The translations under genes and the position numbers were made by a program. Below, one piece after another: positions 26,848 through 37,116 of a DNA stretch of 64,000 bases (position 1 is the stretch's first letter; each line of letters begins with the position of its first letter). The notes beneath the pieces were generated by a model. It saw nothing but the letters and a program-made list of their open reading frames with translations. It was not told the origin of the DNA and did not search any database. Origin of the DNA: an uncultured Aquitalea sp. (GTDB lineage Bacteria > Pseudomonadota > Gammaproteobacteria > Burkholderiales > Chromobacteriaceae). The stretch is taken from positions 62,001 to 126,000 of the forward strand of contig NZ_CAMFLA010000012.1 in assembly GCF_945957525.1 (NCBI RefSeq). Direction: 5' to 3'.

Positions 26848-27711
26848 TCAGCGCAGCACCACGGTGCGGTTGTCGTTGAGAAACACGCGGCGCTCCAGGT
26901 GGTAACGCACTGCGCGCGACAGGGCCAGGCACTCCATGTCGCGGCCTGTGGCCTGGAGGTCGTCCGGGGCATGGGCGTGATCCACCCGGTCCACCACCTG
27001 TTCGATGATCGGGCCTTCGTCCAGATCGTCGGTGATGTAGTGGGCGGTGGCGCCGATCAGCTTTACGCCGCGTTCGTAGGCTTGCTGGTAAGGCCGCGCG
27101 CCCTTGAAGCCAGGGAGAAATGAGTGGTGGATGTTGATGGCGCGACCAGATAGCCAGGCCGACATTTCGCTGCTCAGTACCTGCATGTAACGCGCCAGGA
27201 TGACCAGTTCGACACCGCTGGCTTCAATCAGTTCGCGCAGCGCCGCCTCTTGCTGCGGCTTAGTGTCCGCGCTGATGGGCAGGTGGTAGTAAGGCAGGCC
27301 GTAGGCGTCGGCAATGGGCTTGAGATCAGGGTGGTTGGATGCTACCGCCACCACGTCCATGTCCAGATCGCCCATTTTTTGCCGGTAGAGCAGGTCGTTG
27401 AGGCAGTGGTCCAGCTTGGACACCATGATCAGTACGCGGGCGCGCTCTCGGCGGTCGTGCAGCCGCCAGGCCAGACCCTGAAAGTGGGTGCGCATGCCTT
27501 CCATGCCTTCGGCCAACCTGGCGCGGTCGAAACCCTCGCTTTGCGGATGAAACACACAGCGCACGAAAAAGCGCCGGCTGATCGGGTCGTCGAACACCGC
27601 CAGTTCGTCCAGATAGCAGCCTTGCGCTTCCAGGAGGGCGGAGAAGGCGGCCACCTGACCGGAGGCGCTCTGGCAGGTGAAGCTCAGAACATAAGAAGGT
27701 GTGTTGTGCAT
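26848..27711 (-). CDS. purU: formyltetrahydrofolate deformylase PurU
   Basis: A 287-residue enzyme with an N-terminal ACT-like domain (about 1-85) and a C-terminal formyltransferase domain. The catalytic Asn-His-Asp set is visible as INIHHSFLPGFKG and, later, AHYITDDLDEGPI. It hydrolyses 10-formyl-THF to formate and THF. Set in a betaine-demethylation block, it probably regenerates THF after sarcosine oxidase charges it with a one-carbon unit, giving formate to the formate dehydrogenase at 53043. The start MHNTPS gives the normal length; the upstream open frame is an extension through a repeat element. The ribosome site is weak. Confidence 0.92.
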   Translation of the reverse strand: MHNTPSYVLSFTCQSASGQVAAFSALLEAQGCYLDELAVFDDPISRRFFVRCVFHPQSEGFDRARLAEGMEGMRTHFQGLAWRLHDRRERARVLIMVSKLDHCLNDLLYRQKMGDLDMDVVAVASNHPDLKPIADAYGLPYYHLPISADTKPQQEAALRELIEASGVELVILARYMQVLSSEMSAWLSGRAINIHHSFLPGFKGARPYQQAYERGVKLIGATAHYITDDLDEGPIIEQVVDRVDHAHAPDDLQATGRDMECLALSRAVRYHLERRVFLNDNRTVVLR

Positions 27712-27858
27712 GGCTCGTGGTCCGGGCTGTGGGCCGACCTGCGCGGGTGGCGCGGGGGCCGCGTAAGGGAGGGCCGGCGGCTGGCTTCCCGCCTGACTGC
27801 CGGCAGCGTTTGTTTGGTCGATGACGCGCACCGTGGGCGCGACACGCTGATGCTAAAA

Positions 27859-27965
27859 GCGGCTGACAAAAGCGGGTAGAAGCCTTGACCAAGGCGCGCC
27901 GGCGCAAGCAGTAGATAAAGTACGGCCTGAAGGCGCAACGCAGGGGCAAGCGTTTTGCTAGCGGG
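27859..27965 (-). repeat. dispersed intergenic element, copy D (MITE/REP-like)
   Basis: 107 bp, the same length as copy A. On the minus strand: left end CCCGCTAGCAAAACGCTTG, core CTGCGTTGCGCCTTCAGGCC and GCGCCGGCGCGCCTTGG, right end GCTTTTGTCAGCCGC. Confidence 0.75.
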
Positions 27966-28035
27966 TTTAAACCTACTGGCCCCGGGGCGGCGGCACTGGT
28001 CAAAAAGCGCCGGTTTTAAGTCGATTCCGGACATG

Positions 28036-28068
28036 TGCGAGGTGTCGCATGAGGACAAGTGCTTGTCC
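28036..28068. promoter_or_regulatory. two dyads upstream of the sox operon
   Basis: TGCGA-GGTG-TCGCA (28036-28049) and GGACAAG-TG-CTTGTCC (28053-28068), side by side about 110 bases before soxB. The half-site GACAAG recurs before the V4R/dgcA operon (36992) and before gbcA (43535), so they may be sites for the betaine regulator. Confidence 0.5.
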
Positions 28069-28175
28069 TTTTCAGCCAAACACGCAAGGGAGCGCTTCCG
28101 GAGAATGTTTCGGGACGGGAAGCCGGGTTGCTGTGCCGGTTTCCGATTTGTGACCGCCACTCTCCGGAGCCGCAG

Positions 28176-29429
28176 ATGGCAAACCGATATTCCTTGTGGA
28201 GCCTGATCAAGCATGGGCTCAAGCATCATGAAAGCTGGCAGCCTGCCTGGCAGAGCCCCACGCCGCGCAACAAGTACGATGTGATCATCGTCGGCGGCGG
28301 CGGGCATGGCCTGGCCACCGCCTACTACCTGGCCCGCGAGCATGGCATCACCAACGTGGCCGTGCTGGAAAAAGGCTATCTGGGCGGCGGCAACACCGCC
28401 CGCAACACCACCATCATCCGCTCCAATTATCTGTGGGACGAGGCCGCCCAACTGTACGAGCACGCGCTCAAACTGTGGGAAGGCCTGTCGCAGGATCTCA
28501 ATTTCAACGTGATGTTCAGCCAGCGCGGGGTGATGAACCTCGGCCACACGCTGCAGGACATGCGCGACATCGAGCGCCGGGCTAACGCCAACCTGCTCAA
28601 CGGTGTGGACGCCGTGGTGCTGAGCCCGTCCGAGATTCGCGACATCGTGCCGCTGATGGACGTCAGTAGCAAGACGCGCTACCCGGTGATGGGCGCCAGC
28701 TTCCAGCCGCGCGGCGGCGTGGCCCGCCACGATGCGGTGGCCTGGGGCTTTGCCCGCGCCGCCAGCGAGCTGGGCGTGCACATCATCGAGCAGTGCGAGG
28801 TGACCGGCATGCTGATCGACGGCGATCGCATCAAGGGCGTCAAGACTACGCGCGGCGACATTCTGGCCGACAAGGTGGGCTGTGTGGCGGCCGGCAATAC
28901 CAGCACCCTGGCCAAGATGGCGGGCATCCGCCTGCCGCTGGAGAGCCATCCGCTGCAGGCCTTCGTCTCCGAGTCGCTCAAGCCCTGTCTGGATACCGTA
29001 GTGATGTCCAATGCCGTACACGGCTACGTCAGCCAGTCGGACAAGGGCGAGCTGGTGATCGGCGCCGGCATCGACTCCTACCTGGGTTACGGTCAGCGCG
29101 GCAGTCCGCACATCATCGAGCACACCGCCGCCGCCATCATCGAGCTGTTTCCGTCCTTCTCCCGCGTGCGCATGAACCGCCAGTGGGGCGGCATCGTCGA
29201 TGTGTCGCCGGATGCCTGCCCCATCATCACCAAGACGCGCGTCAAAGGCCTGTTCTTCAACTGCGGCTGGGGTACCGGCGGCTTCAAGGCCACGCCGGGT
29301 TCGGGCAACGTGTTCGCCCACACCATCGCCAACGATGCACCGCACCGGCTCAACGCGGCCTTCTCGCTGGATCGTTTCGCCAGCGGCCACCTGATCGACG
29401 AACACGGCGCCGCCGCTGTGGCGCACTGA
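28176..29429 (+). CDS. soxB: sarcosine oxidase beta subunit
   Basis: The FAD-bearing beta subunit of heterotetrameric sarcosine oxidase, 417 residues. The FAD motif [20 protein letters not shown] lies near residue 35; the C-terminal half includes [13 protein letters not shown], typical of the family. The tetramer demethylates sarcosine to glycine, forming 5,10-methylene-THF and hydrogen peroxide. The start MANRYS has CGGAG upstream; the longer open frame runs into the dyad region. It heads the operon soxB-soxD-soxA-soxG-dipeptidase; 104 bases separate it from soxD. Confidence 0.95.
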   Translation: MANRYSLWSLIKHGLKHHESWQPAWQSPTPRNKYDVIIVGGGGHGLATAYYLAREHGITNVAVLEKGYLGGGNTARNTTIIRSNYLWDEAAQLYEHALKLWEGLSQDLNFNVMFSQRGVMNLGHTLQDMRDIERRANANLLNGVDAVVLSPSEIRDIVPLMDVSSKTRYPVMGASFQPRGGVARHDAVAWGFARAASELGVHIIEQCEVTGMLIDGDRIKGVKTTRGDILADKVGCVAAGNTSTLAKMAGIRLPLESHPLQAFVSESLKPCLDTVVMSNAVHGYVSQSDKGELVIGAGIDSYLGYGQRGSPHIIEHTAAAIIELFPSFSRVRMNRQWGGIVDVSPDACPIITKTRVKGLFFNCGWGTGGFKATPGSGNVFAHTIANDAPHRLNAAFSLDRFASGHLIDEHGAAAVAH

Positions 29430-29533
29430 AAAAACAGTTCACAAAACCACGCAGCAGACCCGAACCCGCATGGGCCGCCGGCAGGGCGGCGCGGGGGCTG
29501 CGGTTTTGTCGGCGAATTGCAAAAGGAAGCAGC

Positions 29534-29830
29534 ATGTTGCGCATTCATTGCCCGTACTGCCGCGAAGTGCGGGAGGAAGAAGAGTTCGGCTACGCCGGCG
29601 AGGCCTATATCGCCCGCCCCGCCGCGCCGGAAGAGGTGGACGACGCCGTGTGGGGCGATTACGTGTTTCATCGCAAGAACCCGCGCGGCTGGCACTGGGA
29701 GCAATGGCAGCACGTTGCCGGCTGCCGCAAGGTGTTTGTCGTGAAGCGCCACACCGTCACCTATGAGATAGCCGGGTCCTGGACCCTGGCCGAAGGCAAG
29801 GCCCTGTACCTTTCGGAGGAGCAATCGTGA
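29534..29830 (+). CDS. soxD: sarcosine oxidase delta subunit
   Basis: A 98-residue zinc-binding subunit. Ligand candidates C6, C9 (HCPYCREV), H60 and C64 (WQHVAGCRKVF) match the known pattern of the small subunit. AAGGAAG precedes the ATG. Its stop overlaps the GTG start of soxA (GTGA). Confidence 0.95.
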   Translation: MLRIHCPYCREVREEEEFGYAGEAYIARPAAPEEVDDAVWGDYVFHRKNPRGWHWEQWQHVAGCRKVFVVKRHTVTYEIAGSWTLAEGKALYLSEEQS

Positions 29831-32800
29831 GCGGCTACCGCATTCATCGCAAGGGCGAGCGCATCCAGCGCCAGAAGCCGCTGAGCTTCATTTTCGACAA
29901 TGTGCGCTACAACGCCTTCGCCGGCGACACGCTGGCTTCGGCGCTGCTGGCCAACGGCGTGCGCCTGATTGGCCGCAGCTTCAAGTATGGCCGTCCGCGC
30001 GGCATCGTCGGTTTTGGCGCGGAAGAGCCCAATGCGCTGATCCAGCTGGAAACCGGCGCCCACACCGTACCGGATCTCAAGGCCACGCAGGTGGAGCTGT
30101 ACCAGGGCCTGGTAGCGGCTTCCACCACCGGTTATCCCTCGCTGGATTTCGACTACAAAGGCTTGCTGGGCAAGCTGGGCCGCTTCATGCCGCCGGGCTT
30201 CTACTACAAAACCTTCATGGAGCCGGTGAACGCCTGGCCCTTCTATGAGAAATACATCCGCAAGGCCGCCGGTTATGGTCGCGCGCCGGTGGAGGCGGAC
30301 CCGGAAAGCTACGACCACCTGCACCACCATGTGGATGTGCTGGTGGTGGGCGGCGGCGCGGCTGGCCTGTGGGCCGCTACGCTGGCCGGACGGGCCGGCC
30401 TCAAAACCCTGCTGGTGGACGAGCAGGCTGAGGCCGGCGGCTGGTTGCTGACCGACCGCCGCAGCCGTATCGACGGCCTGGAGCCCACCGAGTGGCTGGC
30501 CGAGAGGTTGGCCGAACTGGACAGCCTGCCCAATGTGAGCGTACTGACCCGCACCACGGCTTTTGCCCTGCACGACGGCAATCTGGTGCAGGCGCTGGAA
30601 CTGGTGCAGGACCATCTGCCGCTGACTGAACGCAACGCCGCGCTGCCGCGCCAGCGCCTGCACAAGATCCGCTCGCATCAGCTGGTGCTGGCTACCGGCG
30701 CCATCGAGCGTCCGCTGGTGTTCGGCTACAACGACGTGCCCGGCGTGATGACCGTAGCCGCCGGCCACAGCTATCTCAATCGTTACGGCGTGGCCGTGGG
30801 CCGCGAAGTGCTGCTGCAAACCCAGAACGACGCCGCCTACGACGCTGCATTCGATCTGGCCGCCAGCGGCGTGAAAGTGACGGTGGCCGATGCCCGCTGC
30901 GACGGCCCGGCACGCTGGCGCCAGGACGCGTTGTCGCGTGCTGGCATCCAGTTGTTGTCCGGTCACGGGATCGCCAGAGTGCTGGGCGACAAAACAGTCA
31001 ACGGCGTGGAGTTGGTCCGGCTGGATGGACAGCGCAATGCGGCGACCGGCAAGGGGCCGCGCCTTAATGTGGACACCGTACTCTCGTCCGGCGGCCTGAC
31101 CTCCACCGTGCATCTGTTCTGTCACAACGGCGGCCGCCCGGTGTGGCGCGACGACCGCTTGTCTTTTGTCTGCCCGGACGAGGGCCGCGACAACATCGCC
31201 TGCGTCGGCGCCATTACCGGCCGCTGGGAGCTGGATGAAGCGCTGGCGCAAACCCATCAGGCCTGCCTCGGCTTCCTGCAAAAAGCCGGTCGCGCCACCG
31301 GTTTCCTTGCACCCAAGGTCAACGGCGATGCGATCAGCGCGCCGCGCGCCATCTTCCGCCTGCCGGACGGCAAGCCGGAAGGTCGCGGCGCCAAGGCCTT
31401 CGTGGATTACCAGAACGACGTGGCCGCCGCCGACATCCACTTGGCCGTGCGTGAAAACTACCGTTCGGTGGAACATGTGAAGCGCTACACCGCGCTGGGC
31501 TTCGGCACCGATCAGGGCAAGCTGTCCAACATCAACGGCTTTGCCATCGCCGCCGAAGCACTGGGCAAACCCATTGCCGAAGTGGGCACCACCACCTATC
31601 GCCCGGCCTACACCCCGGTGACGTTTGGCGCGCTGGCCGGGGCGCATGTGGGCGACACTTTCGAGCCGCGCCGTTACACCGCCATGCAGGCCAGCCACGA
31701 TGCGCGCCAGGCCGAATACGAAACCGTGGGCCAATGGATGCGCCCCTGGTACTTCCCCAAGGCGGGCGAGGATCTGCACGCCGCCGTCAATCGCGAATGC
31801 CTGGCCACCCGCAACAGCGTGGGCGTGATGGATGCCTCCACGCTGGGCAAGATCGACGTCAAAGGCCCGGACGCGCGCGAGTTCCTCAACCGCATCTACA
31901 GCAACGCCTGGAGCAAGCTGGACCCGGGCAAATGCCGCTACGGCCTGATGCTGGATGAAAACGGCATGGTGATGGACGACGGCGTCACTGCCTGCATCGC
32001 CGACGATCACTTTCACATGACCACCACCACGGGCGGCGCGGCGCGCGTGTACAGCTGGCTGGAGCGCTGGCACCAGACCGAGTGGCCTGAGCTGAAAGTG
32101 CGCTTCACCACCACCACCGACCACTGGGCCACCGTGGCCGTGGTAGGGCCGAACAGCCGCAAGGTGCTGCAAAAGCTCTGCGGCGACATCAACTTTGACC
32201 CCGAGGCCTTCAAGTTCATGGATTGGCGTCCGGGCACTGTGGCCGGCCTGCCGGCGCGGGTGTTCCGCATCAGTTTCTCCGGCGAGCTGGCTTATGAGAT
32301 CAACGTGGACGCCAACTACGGCCGCTACATCTGGGAAGAAGTGATGAAGGCCGGCGCGGAGTTCGACATCACGCCTTACGGCACGGAAAGCATGCACGTG
32401 CTGCGTGCCGAGAAGGGTTTCATCATCGTCGGCCAGGACACCGACGGCTCGATGAGCCCGATCGATCTGGCCATGGGCTGGGCGGTGGGCATGAAAAAGC
32501 CGTTCAGCTTCCTCGGCAAACGGTCGCTGTCGCGCTCCCATACCGGCGGCGAGGGCCGCAAGCAGCTGGTGGGCCTGATGCCGCTGGATGCGGCCACCGT
32601 GTTGGCCGAAGGCGCGCAGATACTCAACAACACCGACGACACGGTGCCAGCGGCCATGCAGGGCCACGTCACTTCCAGCTATCACAGCGCCTTCCTCGGT
32701 CGCTCCATCGCCATGGCCGTGCTCAAGGACGGCAGCAAGCGCGAAGGCGATACCGTGCAGGTGTGGGCGCACGGCAAGAGCGTGCCGGCCAAGGTGGTGT

Positions 32801-32844
32801 CGTCGGTCTTTGTGGATAAAGAAGGGGTGCGTCAACATGCCTGA
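29827..32844 (+). CDS. soxA: sarcosine oxidase alpha subunit
   Basis: A 1005-residue multidomain subunit, slightly longer than the ~965 usual. Order: an N-terminal ferredoxin-like H2-binding domain (RIQRQKPLSFIFDNVRYNAF..), an FAD/NAD-binding region (DVLVVGGGAAGLWAATLAGRAG split, near 170-190), an NAD domain and a C-terminal GcvT-like aminomethyltransferase domain (from about 620: MDASTLGKIDVKGPDAREFLNRI), which passes the methyl carbon to THF. GTG start coupled to soxD; its end overlaps soxG by 8 bases. Confidence 0.95.
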   Translation: MSGYRIHRKGERIQRQKPLSFIFDNVRYNAFAGDTLASALLANGVRLIGRSFKYGRPRGIVGFGAEEPNALIQLETGAHTVPDLKATQVELYQGLVAASTTGYPSLDFDYKGLLGKLGRFMPPGFYYKTFMEPVNAWPFYEKYIRKAAGYGRAPVEADPESYDHLHHHVDVLVVGGGAAGLWAATLAGRAGLKTLLVDEQAEAGGWLLTDRRSRIDGLEPTEWLAERLAELDSLPNVSVLTRTTAFALHDGNLVQALELVQDHLPLTERNAALPRQRLHKIRSHQLVLATGAIERPLVFGYNDVPGVMTVAAGHSYLNRYGVAVGREVLLQTQNDAAYDAAFDLAASGVKVTVADARCDGPARWRQDALSRAGIQLLSGHGIARVLGDKTVNGVELVRLDGQRNAATGKGPRLNVDTVLSSGGLTSTVHLFCHNGGRPVWRDDRLSFVCPDEGRDNIACVGAITGRWELDEALAQTHQACLGFLQKAGRATGFLAPKVNGDAISAPRAIFRLPDGKPEGRGAKAFVDYQNDVAAADIHLAVRENYRSVEHVKRYTALGFGTDQGKLSNINGFAIAAEALGKPIAEVGTTTYRPAYTPVTFGALAGAHVGDTFEPRRYTAMQASHDARQAEYETVGQWMRPWYFPKAGEDLHAAVNRECLATRNSVGVMDASTLGKIDVKGPDAREFLNRIYSNAWSKLDPGKCRYGLMLDENGMVMDDGVTACIADDHFHMTTTTGGAARVYSWLERWHQTEWPELKVRFTTTTDHWATVAVVGPNSRKVLQKLCGDINFDPEAFKFMDWRPGTVAGLPARVFRISFSGELAYEINVDANYGRYIWEEVMKAGAEFDITPYGTESMHVLRAEKGFIIVGQDTDGSMSPIDLAMGWAVGMKKPFSFLGKRSLSRSHTGGEGRKQLVGLMPLDAATVLAEGAQILNNTDDTVPAAMQGHVTSSYHSAFLGRSIAMAVLKDGSKREGDTVQVWAHGKSVPAKVVSSVFVDKEGVRQHA

Positions 32845-33520
32845 TCAACGTTTTCAGCCGTTCCTGGAGTCGCCGCTCCAGCATTTCAATCTGGCGGCCG
32901 AAGCCCAGCCGCGCCGCGCCGATGGCCGCATCTGGAGCAACGAGCTGGCCAACCTGGCCTATGTGGTATTGCGCGGCGATACGGCGGAAGAAGGCTTTGC
33001 CCGCGTGGTGGCGGAGGTGACCGGCCTGGCGCTGCCCACCTCGCCAAAGGTGATGTCCACCGCGCCGCAAGGCGTGCTGGTATGGACTTCGCCGGATGAG
33101 TGGTTGCTGATCACCAGCCGCGTTCGCGCCCGTCAGTGGATGGCGGCGCTGGACGGCAGGTTTGCCGAAGAAGGCCTGTTTGCCCAGACCGTGGATTCCA
33201 GCGGCGGGCTCACCAGCGCCTTGCTGGCCGGCCCGCAGCACATCACCGTGCTGCGCCATCTGGGCGTGTACGACTTTGAAACCATCCAGCCGGGACAGGC
33301 GGTCAGCACCGTGCTGGGCAAGGCCACCGTGCAAATTCTGAAGCTGGAGGACGATGCGGTGTTTCTGGTGTTCCGCCGCAGCTTTGCCGACTACCTGTGG
33401 CGCTTGCTGCGCCGCGCCGCCCAGCCTTACGGCTTTGCGGTCTGCCAGCTGGAGGCCCGCGCCGGCCATCCGCTGCTGGGCCTGTTGGCCGAACCCCGTC
33501 ACGACGCCGTGCCGGCCTGA
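32837..33520 (+). CDS. soxG: sarcosine oxidase gamma subunit
   Basis: A 227-residue subunit with the folate-binding GcvT-like fold shared with soxA's C-terminus. Recognisable blocks are VLRGDTAEEGFARVVAEVTGLALPT and a C-terminal SFADYLWRLLRRAAQPYGF. ATG start overlaps the end of soxA by 8 bases, as in other sox operons. It completes the alpha-beta-gamma-delta complex. Confidence 0.93.
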   Translation: MPDQRFQPFLESPLQHFNLAAEAQPRRADGRIWSNELANLAYVVLRGDTAEEGFARVVAEVTGLALPTSPKVMSTAPQGVLVWTSPDEWLLITSRVRARQWMAALDGRFAEEGLFAQTVDSSGGLTSALLAGPQHITVLRHLGVYDFETIQPGQAVSTVLGKATVQILKLEDDAVFLVFRRSFADYLWRLLRRAAQPYGFAVCQLEARAGHPLLGLLAEPRHDAVPA

Positions 33521-33538
33521 ACGACTTAGGAGATAACC

Positions 33539-34507
<969 letters not shown>

Positions 34508-34513
34508 ACCTGG

Positions 34514-34540
34514 GCGGGGCCATTGGCCCCGCTTTTTTTT
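34514..34540 (+). terminator. intrinsic terminator after the sox-dipeptidase operon
   Basis: GCGGGGCC, loop ATT, GGCCCCGC, then eight T. Confidence 0.94.
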
Positions 34541-34763
34541 GGCGCAACAAGCAACAGCCCTTGCCCGATCGACGCGGCTTGATCCGCGTCGGGGACGCGC
34601 CAGCCGGCTTGCCCTGCGGATGGCGACAACGATTCCGGGATGCCTTGGGCCAACCCGGAGCGATGCAGTAGCGGAATCAGGTACCGAGCATGCGGCAAGA
34701 CGACTGCGGCCGGACTGAGACGTTCATCCTTAAGAACCTGCGATTTCAAGTTTGGAGAAAACG

Positions 34764-35609
34764 ATGCAGAAACGAAGCTTTCTTGCCCTGCTGCTGGCCG
34801 GCCTTGCCACGCCTTTGTTGAGTCACGCGGCTGACAAGCCCACCATCAAGATCGGCTATGTGGAAGGCTGGTCGGACAGCGTGGCCACCACCAACGTGGC
34901 CGCCACCATTATCCGCACCAAGCTGGGCTATCCGGTGGAAATCATCCCGGTGGCCGCGGGCATCATGTGGCAGGGCGTGGCGCGCGGCGATCTGGATGCC
35001 ACCCTGTCCGCCTGGCTGCCCACCACGCATGAAGCCTATTACAGCCAGTTCAAGGACAAGGTGGTGGACGTGGCGGTGAACTATCCCGGAGCCAAGATCG
35101 GCCTGATCGTGCCGGATTACTCTCCGGCGCATTCCATTGCCGACCTCAATGCCAACAAGGCTGCCTTTCAGGGCCGCATCGTCGGCATCGACGCCGGGGC
35201 CGGCGTGATGAAGAAAACCGAAGAGGCCATCAAGAAGTACCAGCTGGGTTATACGCTGTTGCCCAGCTCCGGCACCGGCATGGCTGCCGAACTGGCGCGT
35301 TCCATCAACGCCAAAAAGCCGGTCATCGTCACCGGCTGGATTCCACACTGGATGTTCGCCAAGTGGAAGCTGCGCTTCCTGGATGATCCGCAGAAGGTCT
35401 ACGGCGACGCCGAGCATGTGGACAGCGTGATCAACCCGAACCTGAGCGCCAAGGCACCGGACGTGGTGGCCTTCTTCAAGAAATTCCAGTGGAAGCCCGA
35501 GGAAATCGGCAAGGTGATGCTGGATGTGGAAAACGGCGCCAAACCGGCCGCCGCCGCCGAGAGCTGGGTAAAGGCCAATCCGGGCAAAGTGGGCGAGTGG
35601 ACGCACTGA
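34764..35609 (+). CDS. glycine betaine-type ABC binding protein (CaiX/OpuAC-like)
   Basis: A 281-residue periplasmic binding protein of the OpuAC family. It has a signal peptide (MQKRSFLALLLAGLATPLLS, cleavage near HAA) and the OpuAC-like pattern IKIGYVEGWSDSVATTNVA..., GIMWQGVARGDLDATLSAWLP and a TGWIPHWMFAKWKLRFL block with the aromatic residues that cage quaternary amines. GGAGA precedes the start. No permease is adjacent; such orphan proteins (CaiX, BetX, CbcX types) deliver carnitine, betaine or choline to the shared ChoVW/Cbc complex, here encoded at 46769-48749. Which ligand it binds is not decided by sequence. Confidence 0.88.
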   Translation: MQKRSFLALLLAGLATPLLSHAADKPTIKIGYVEGWSDSVATTNVAATIIRTKLGYPVEIIPVAAGIMWQGVARGDLDATLSAWLPTTHEAYYSQFKDKVVDVAVNYPGAKIGLIVPDYSPAHSIADLNANKAAFQGRIVGIDAGAGVMKKTEEAIKKYQLGYTLLPSSGTGMAAELARSINAKKPVIVTGWIPHWMFAKWKLRFLDDPQKVYGDAEHVDSVINPNLSAKAPDVVAFFKKFQWKPEEIGKVMLDVENGAKPAAAAESWVKANPGKVGEWTH

Positions 35610-35636
35610 TTCCCCCTGCTGAGATCGTTGCAGAAC

Positions 35637-35673
35637 ACCGCGCCGGGCGAATGACGCCGGCGCGGTATTTTTT
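35637..35673 (+). terminator. intrinsic terminator after the CaiX-like gene
   Basis: ACCGCGCCGG/CCGGCGCGGT, ten-base loop, then A and six T. Confidence 0.88.
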
Positions 35674-35688
35674 GCCTGCCTGCCTGCC
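35673..35688. repeat. TGCC tetranucleotide tract, four units
   Basis: Four TGCC units directly after the terminator U-tract, followed by two TGCG. Not inside a gene; the remaining bases to 35905 are AT-richer and hold nothing I recognise. Confidence 0.75.
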
Positions 35689-35905
35689 TGCGTGCGTTGC
35701 GACGCGGTCATTCAAGCCAGTCTCAGCAAAACGGGCTTGGTTGCGAGAGTGACGCGTGTCGAGCGGCAGCCAGAAAATGCTGTCGTGGTGAAAACGGCAT
35801 TTACAGCGTTAGGCCTGTACTGGTTTTATCTCTGGGGGAGAGTGCAAGCTTAACGTCGTCAAACAAGCTTATTCTCACTCATATATCACTTTGGTATTGG
35901 CTACT

Positions 35906-36586
35906 TTAGACCAGCCCATATCCAAACATGTCCCCCATTGCGTGGGCCACGAAGAAGGGCCAGAGTTTTTTGACGCGTAAATACAGTAAGGCCATCGGAA
36001 TGCCGGTCAGACCGATGACGGCTGCTGGGACCATGCCTTGGTAGGTGTGAAAGGAAAAGCGGACGAGCAAACTCAGTGCCAGAGTGAGCCATAGCCTTTC
36101 TTTCGGTACTGCCAGAAATAGCCCAAGGAAAAATAGCTCCTCGTAAAAGCCATTGAAAAACGAATACATCATCAACGACAGACTTTGGGGAAAAATCGCG
36201 CCAAAGCCGTTAGGGTGCCATACATCCCAGCTGGTCAATAAAGCCAAGGTATAAAACGACAGATCAGCGAAACATGAGAGTCCAAGATAGACGACGACGC
36301 CGAGCAGTGTCATTTGCCAGGAAATGCCCCAGGAAAGAGAGCGCCAGTCGAAGCGTCTCCAGTGCAGGTAGACCAGACCGATTGCCAGCAGCCCCAGTTG
36401 GTGAATCAGACTGCCCAAATTGTCGTCATCGGTAAAACTAGCTTCTGGGCCGACGGCTTGAGTCATGCTATCCCCGGTTAGCAGGCCGATATTGGACCAA
36501 TAAATGGGCGCTCCGAAGAAAATCAGAGTCAATACTAATAAGTCGTAGTGATTGAGATGCGATCGTTTTTCCGCAATCCACTTCAT
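35906..36586 (-). CDS. CPBP-family intramembrane metalloprotease
   Basis: A 226-residue membrane protein with about six spans. The CPBP/Abi catalytic motifs are present: FNGFYEELFFLGLF (EE at 149-150), RFSFHTYQG (His180) and FFVAHAMGD (His215). Such proteases cut membrane peptides or serve in bacteriocin self-immunity. GC content is clearly lower than in the surrounding betaine genes, and the gene splits the methyl-catabolism block on the opposite strand, so it may be an insertion. The target is unknown. Confidence 0.85.
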   Translation of the reverse strand: MKWIAEKRSHLNHYDLLVLTLIFFGAPIYWSNIGLLTGDSMTQAVGPEASFTDDDNLGSLIHQLGLLAIGLVYLHWRRFDWRSLSWGISWQMTLLGVVVYLGLSCFADLSFYTLALLTSWDVWHPNGFGAIFPQSLSLMMYSFFNGFYEELFFLGLFLAVPKERLWLTLALSLLVRFSFHTYQGMVPAAVIGLTGIPMALLYLRVKKLWPFFVAHAMGDMFGYGLV

Positions 36587-37116
36587 ACAGTTGCCTTTTC
36601 TGTCAGCACACTTTAGTTGTCACGGCAGCGTTGCCGTCATCCTCCGACTGGGTGCTGATTCAAAAGTTTTGCTTGAAAACCACTTTTGAGCATGGTTGCG
36701 GTAAACAAGTCTGTAATAAAAGCGAATTCTCTATTTTTACCTTTTGTCTGGATGCTTTTCCCTGTTGGCTGAAGGCCATGCTCGCCGGATGGCCTTTAGG
36801 AATAAAAGGGATTTTCCGCCAAACATAAGGCCTCTTTCCATCCGCAGCACGGAAGCCGCTAAGTCATTATTCAAATCCACCTTGCAAACAACGCTAGTGC
36901 GGAATCGGCGAAGCGGTCGCGAGCATACGCAAGCAACAATCAGCGCCGATCTGGCCTAGCCATGCCCCCCCGCCACAATCTGCCCACAGACGACAAGCTG
37001 TCGTCTTGTCGCTAGTCGGCAAATACCTGTCGTCCCCGCCGCACCGTCGCCCGGCACCGTCCGGCACCATCCTCTGCATGAGCGAATTTCTCGCCCCCCT
37101 TGTTCAGGAGAATGGC
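36587..37116. other. 530-base gap before the dgcA operon
   Basis: No gene supported. The left two-thirds are AT-rich, continuing the composition of the CPBP gene. The right end holds overlapping dyads at 36988-37011 and the promoter of the V4R/dgc operon. Confidence 0.6.
36988..37011. promoter_or_regulatory. overlapping dyads upstream of the V4R-dgcA operon
   Basis: AGACGACA-AGC-TGTCGTCT (36988-37006) overlaps CGACAAG-N7-CTTGTCG (36991-37011). About 110 bases before the first start codon; shares GACAAG with the sox dyad. Confidence 0.5.

Larger units (their letters stand above)
27712..28175. other. divergent control region between purU and soxB
   Basis: 464 bases without a gene. It contains intergenic element D (27859-27965) and, nearer soxB, two dyads at 28036-28068. 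Promoters for purU and the sox operon must lie here, but I could not pick them out. Confidence 0.7.

Noticed and set aside
29761-32838. A 1025-codon open frame on the minus strand opposite soxA
   Set aside because: Its translation is low-complexity, His/Ala/Gly-rich and unlike any family; it is the mirror of a GC-rich gene whose own frame has complete SoxA domains.
35673-35696. Phase-variable tetranucleotide tract
   Set aside because: Only four perfect TGCC units, outside any gene and after a terminator; too short and not placed to switch a promoter or frame.
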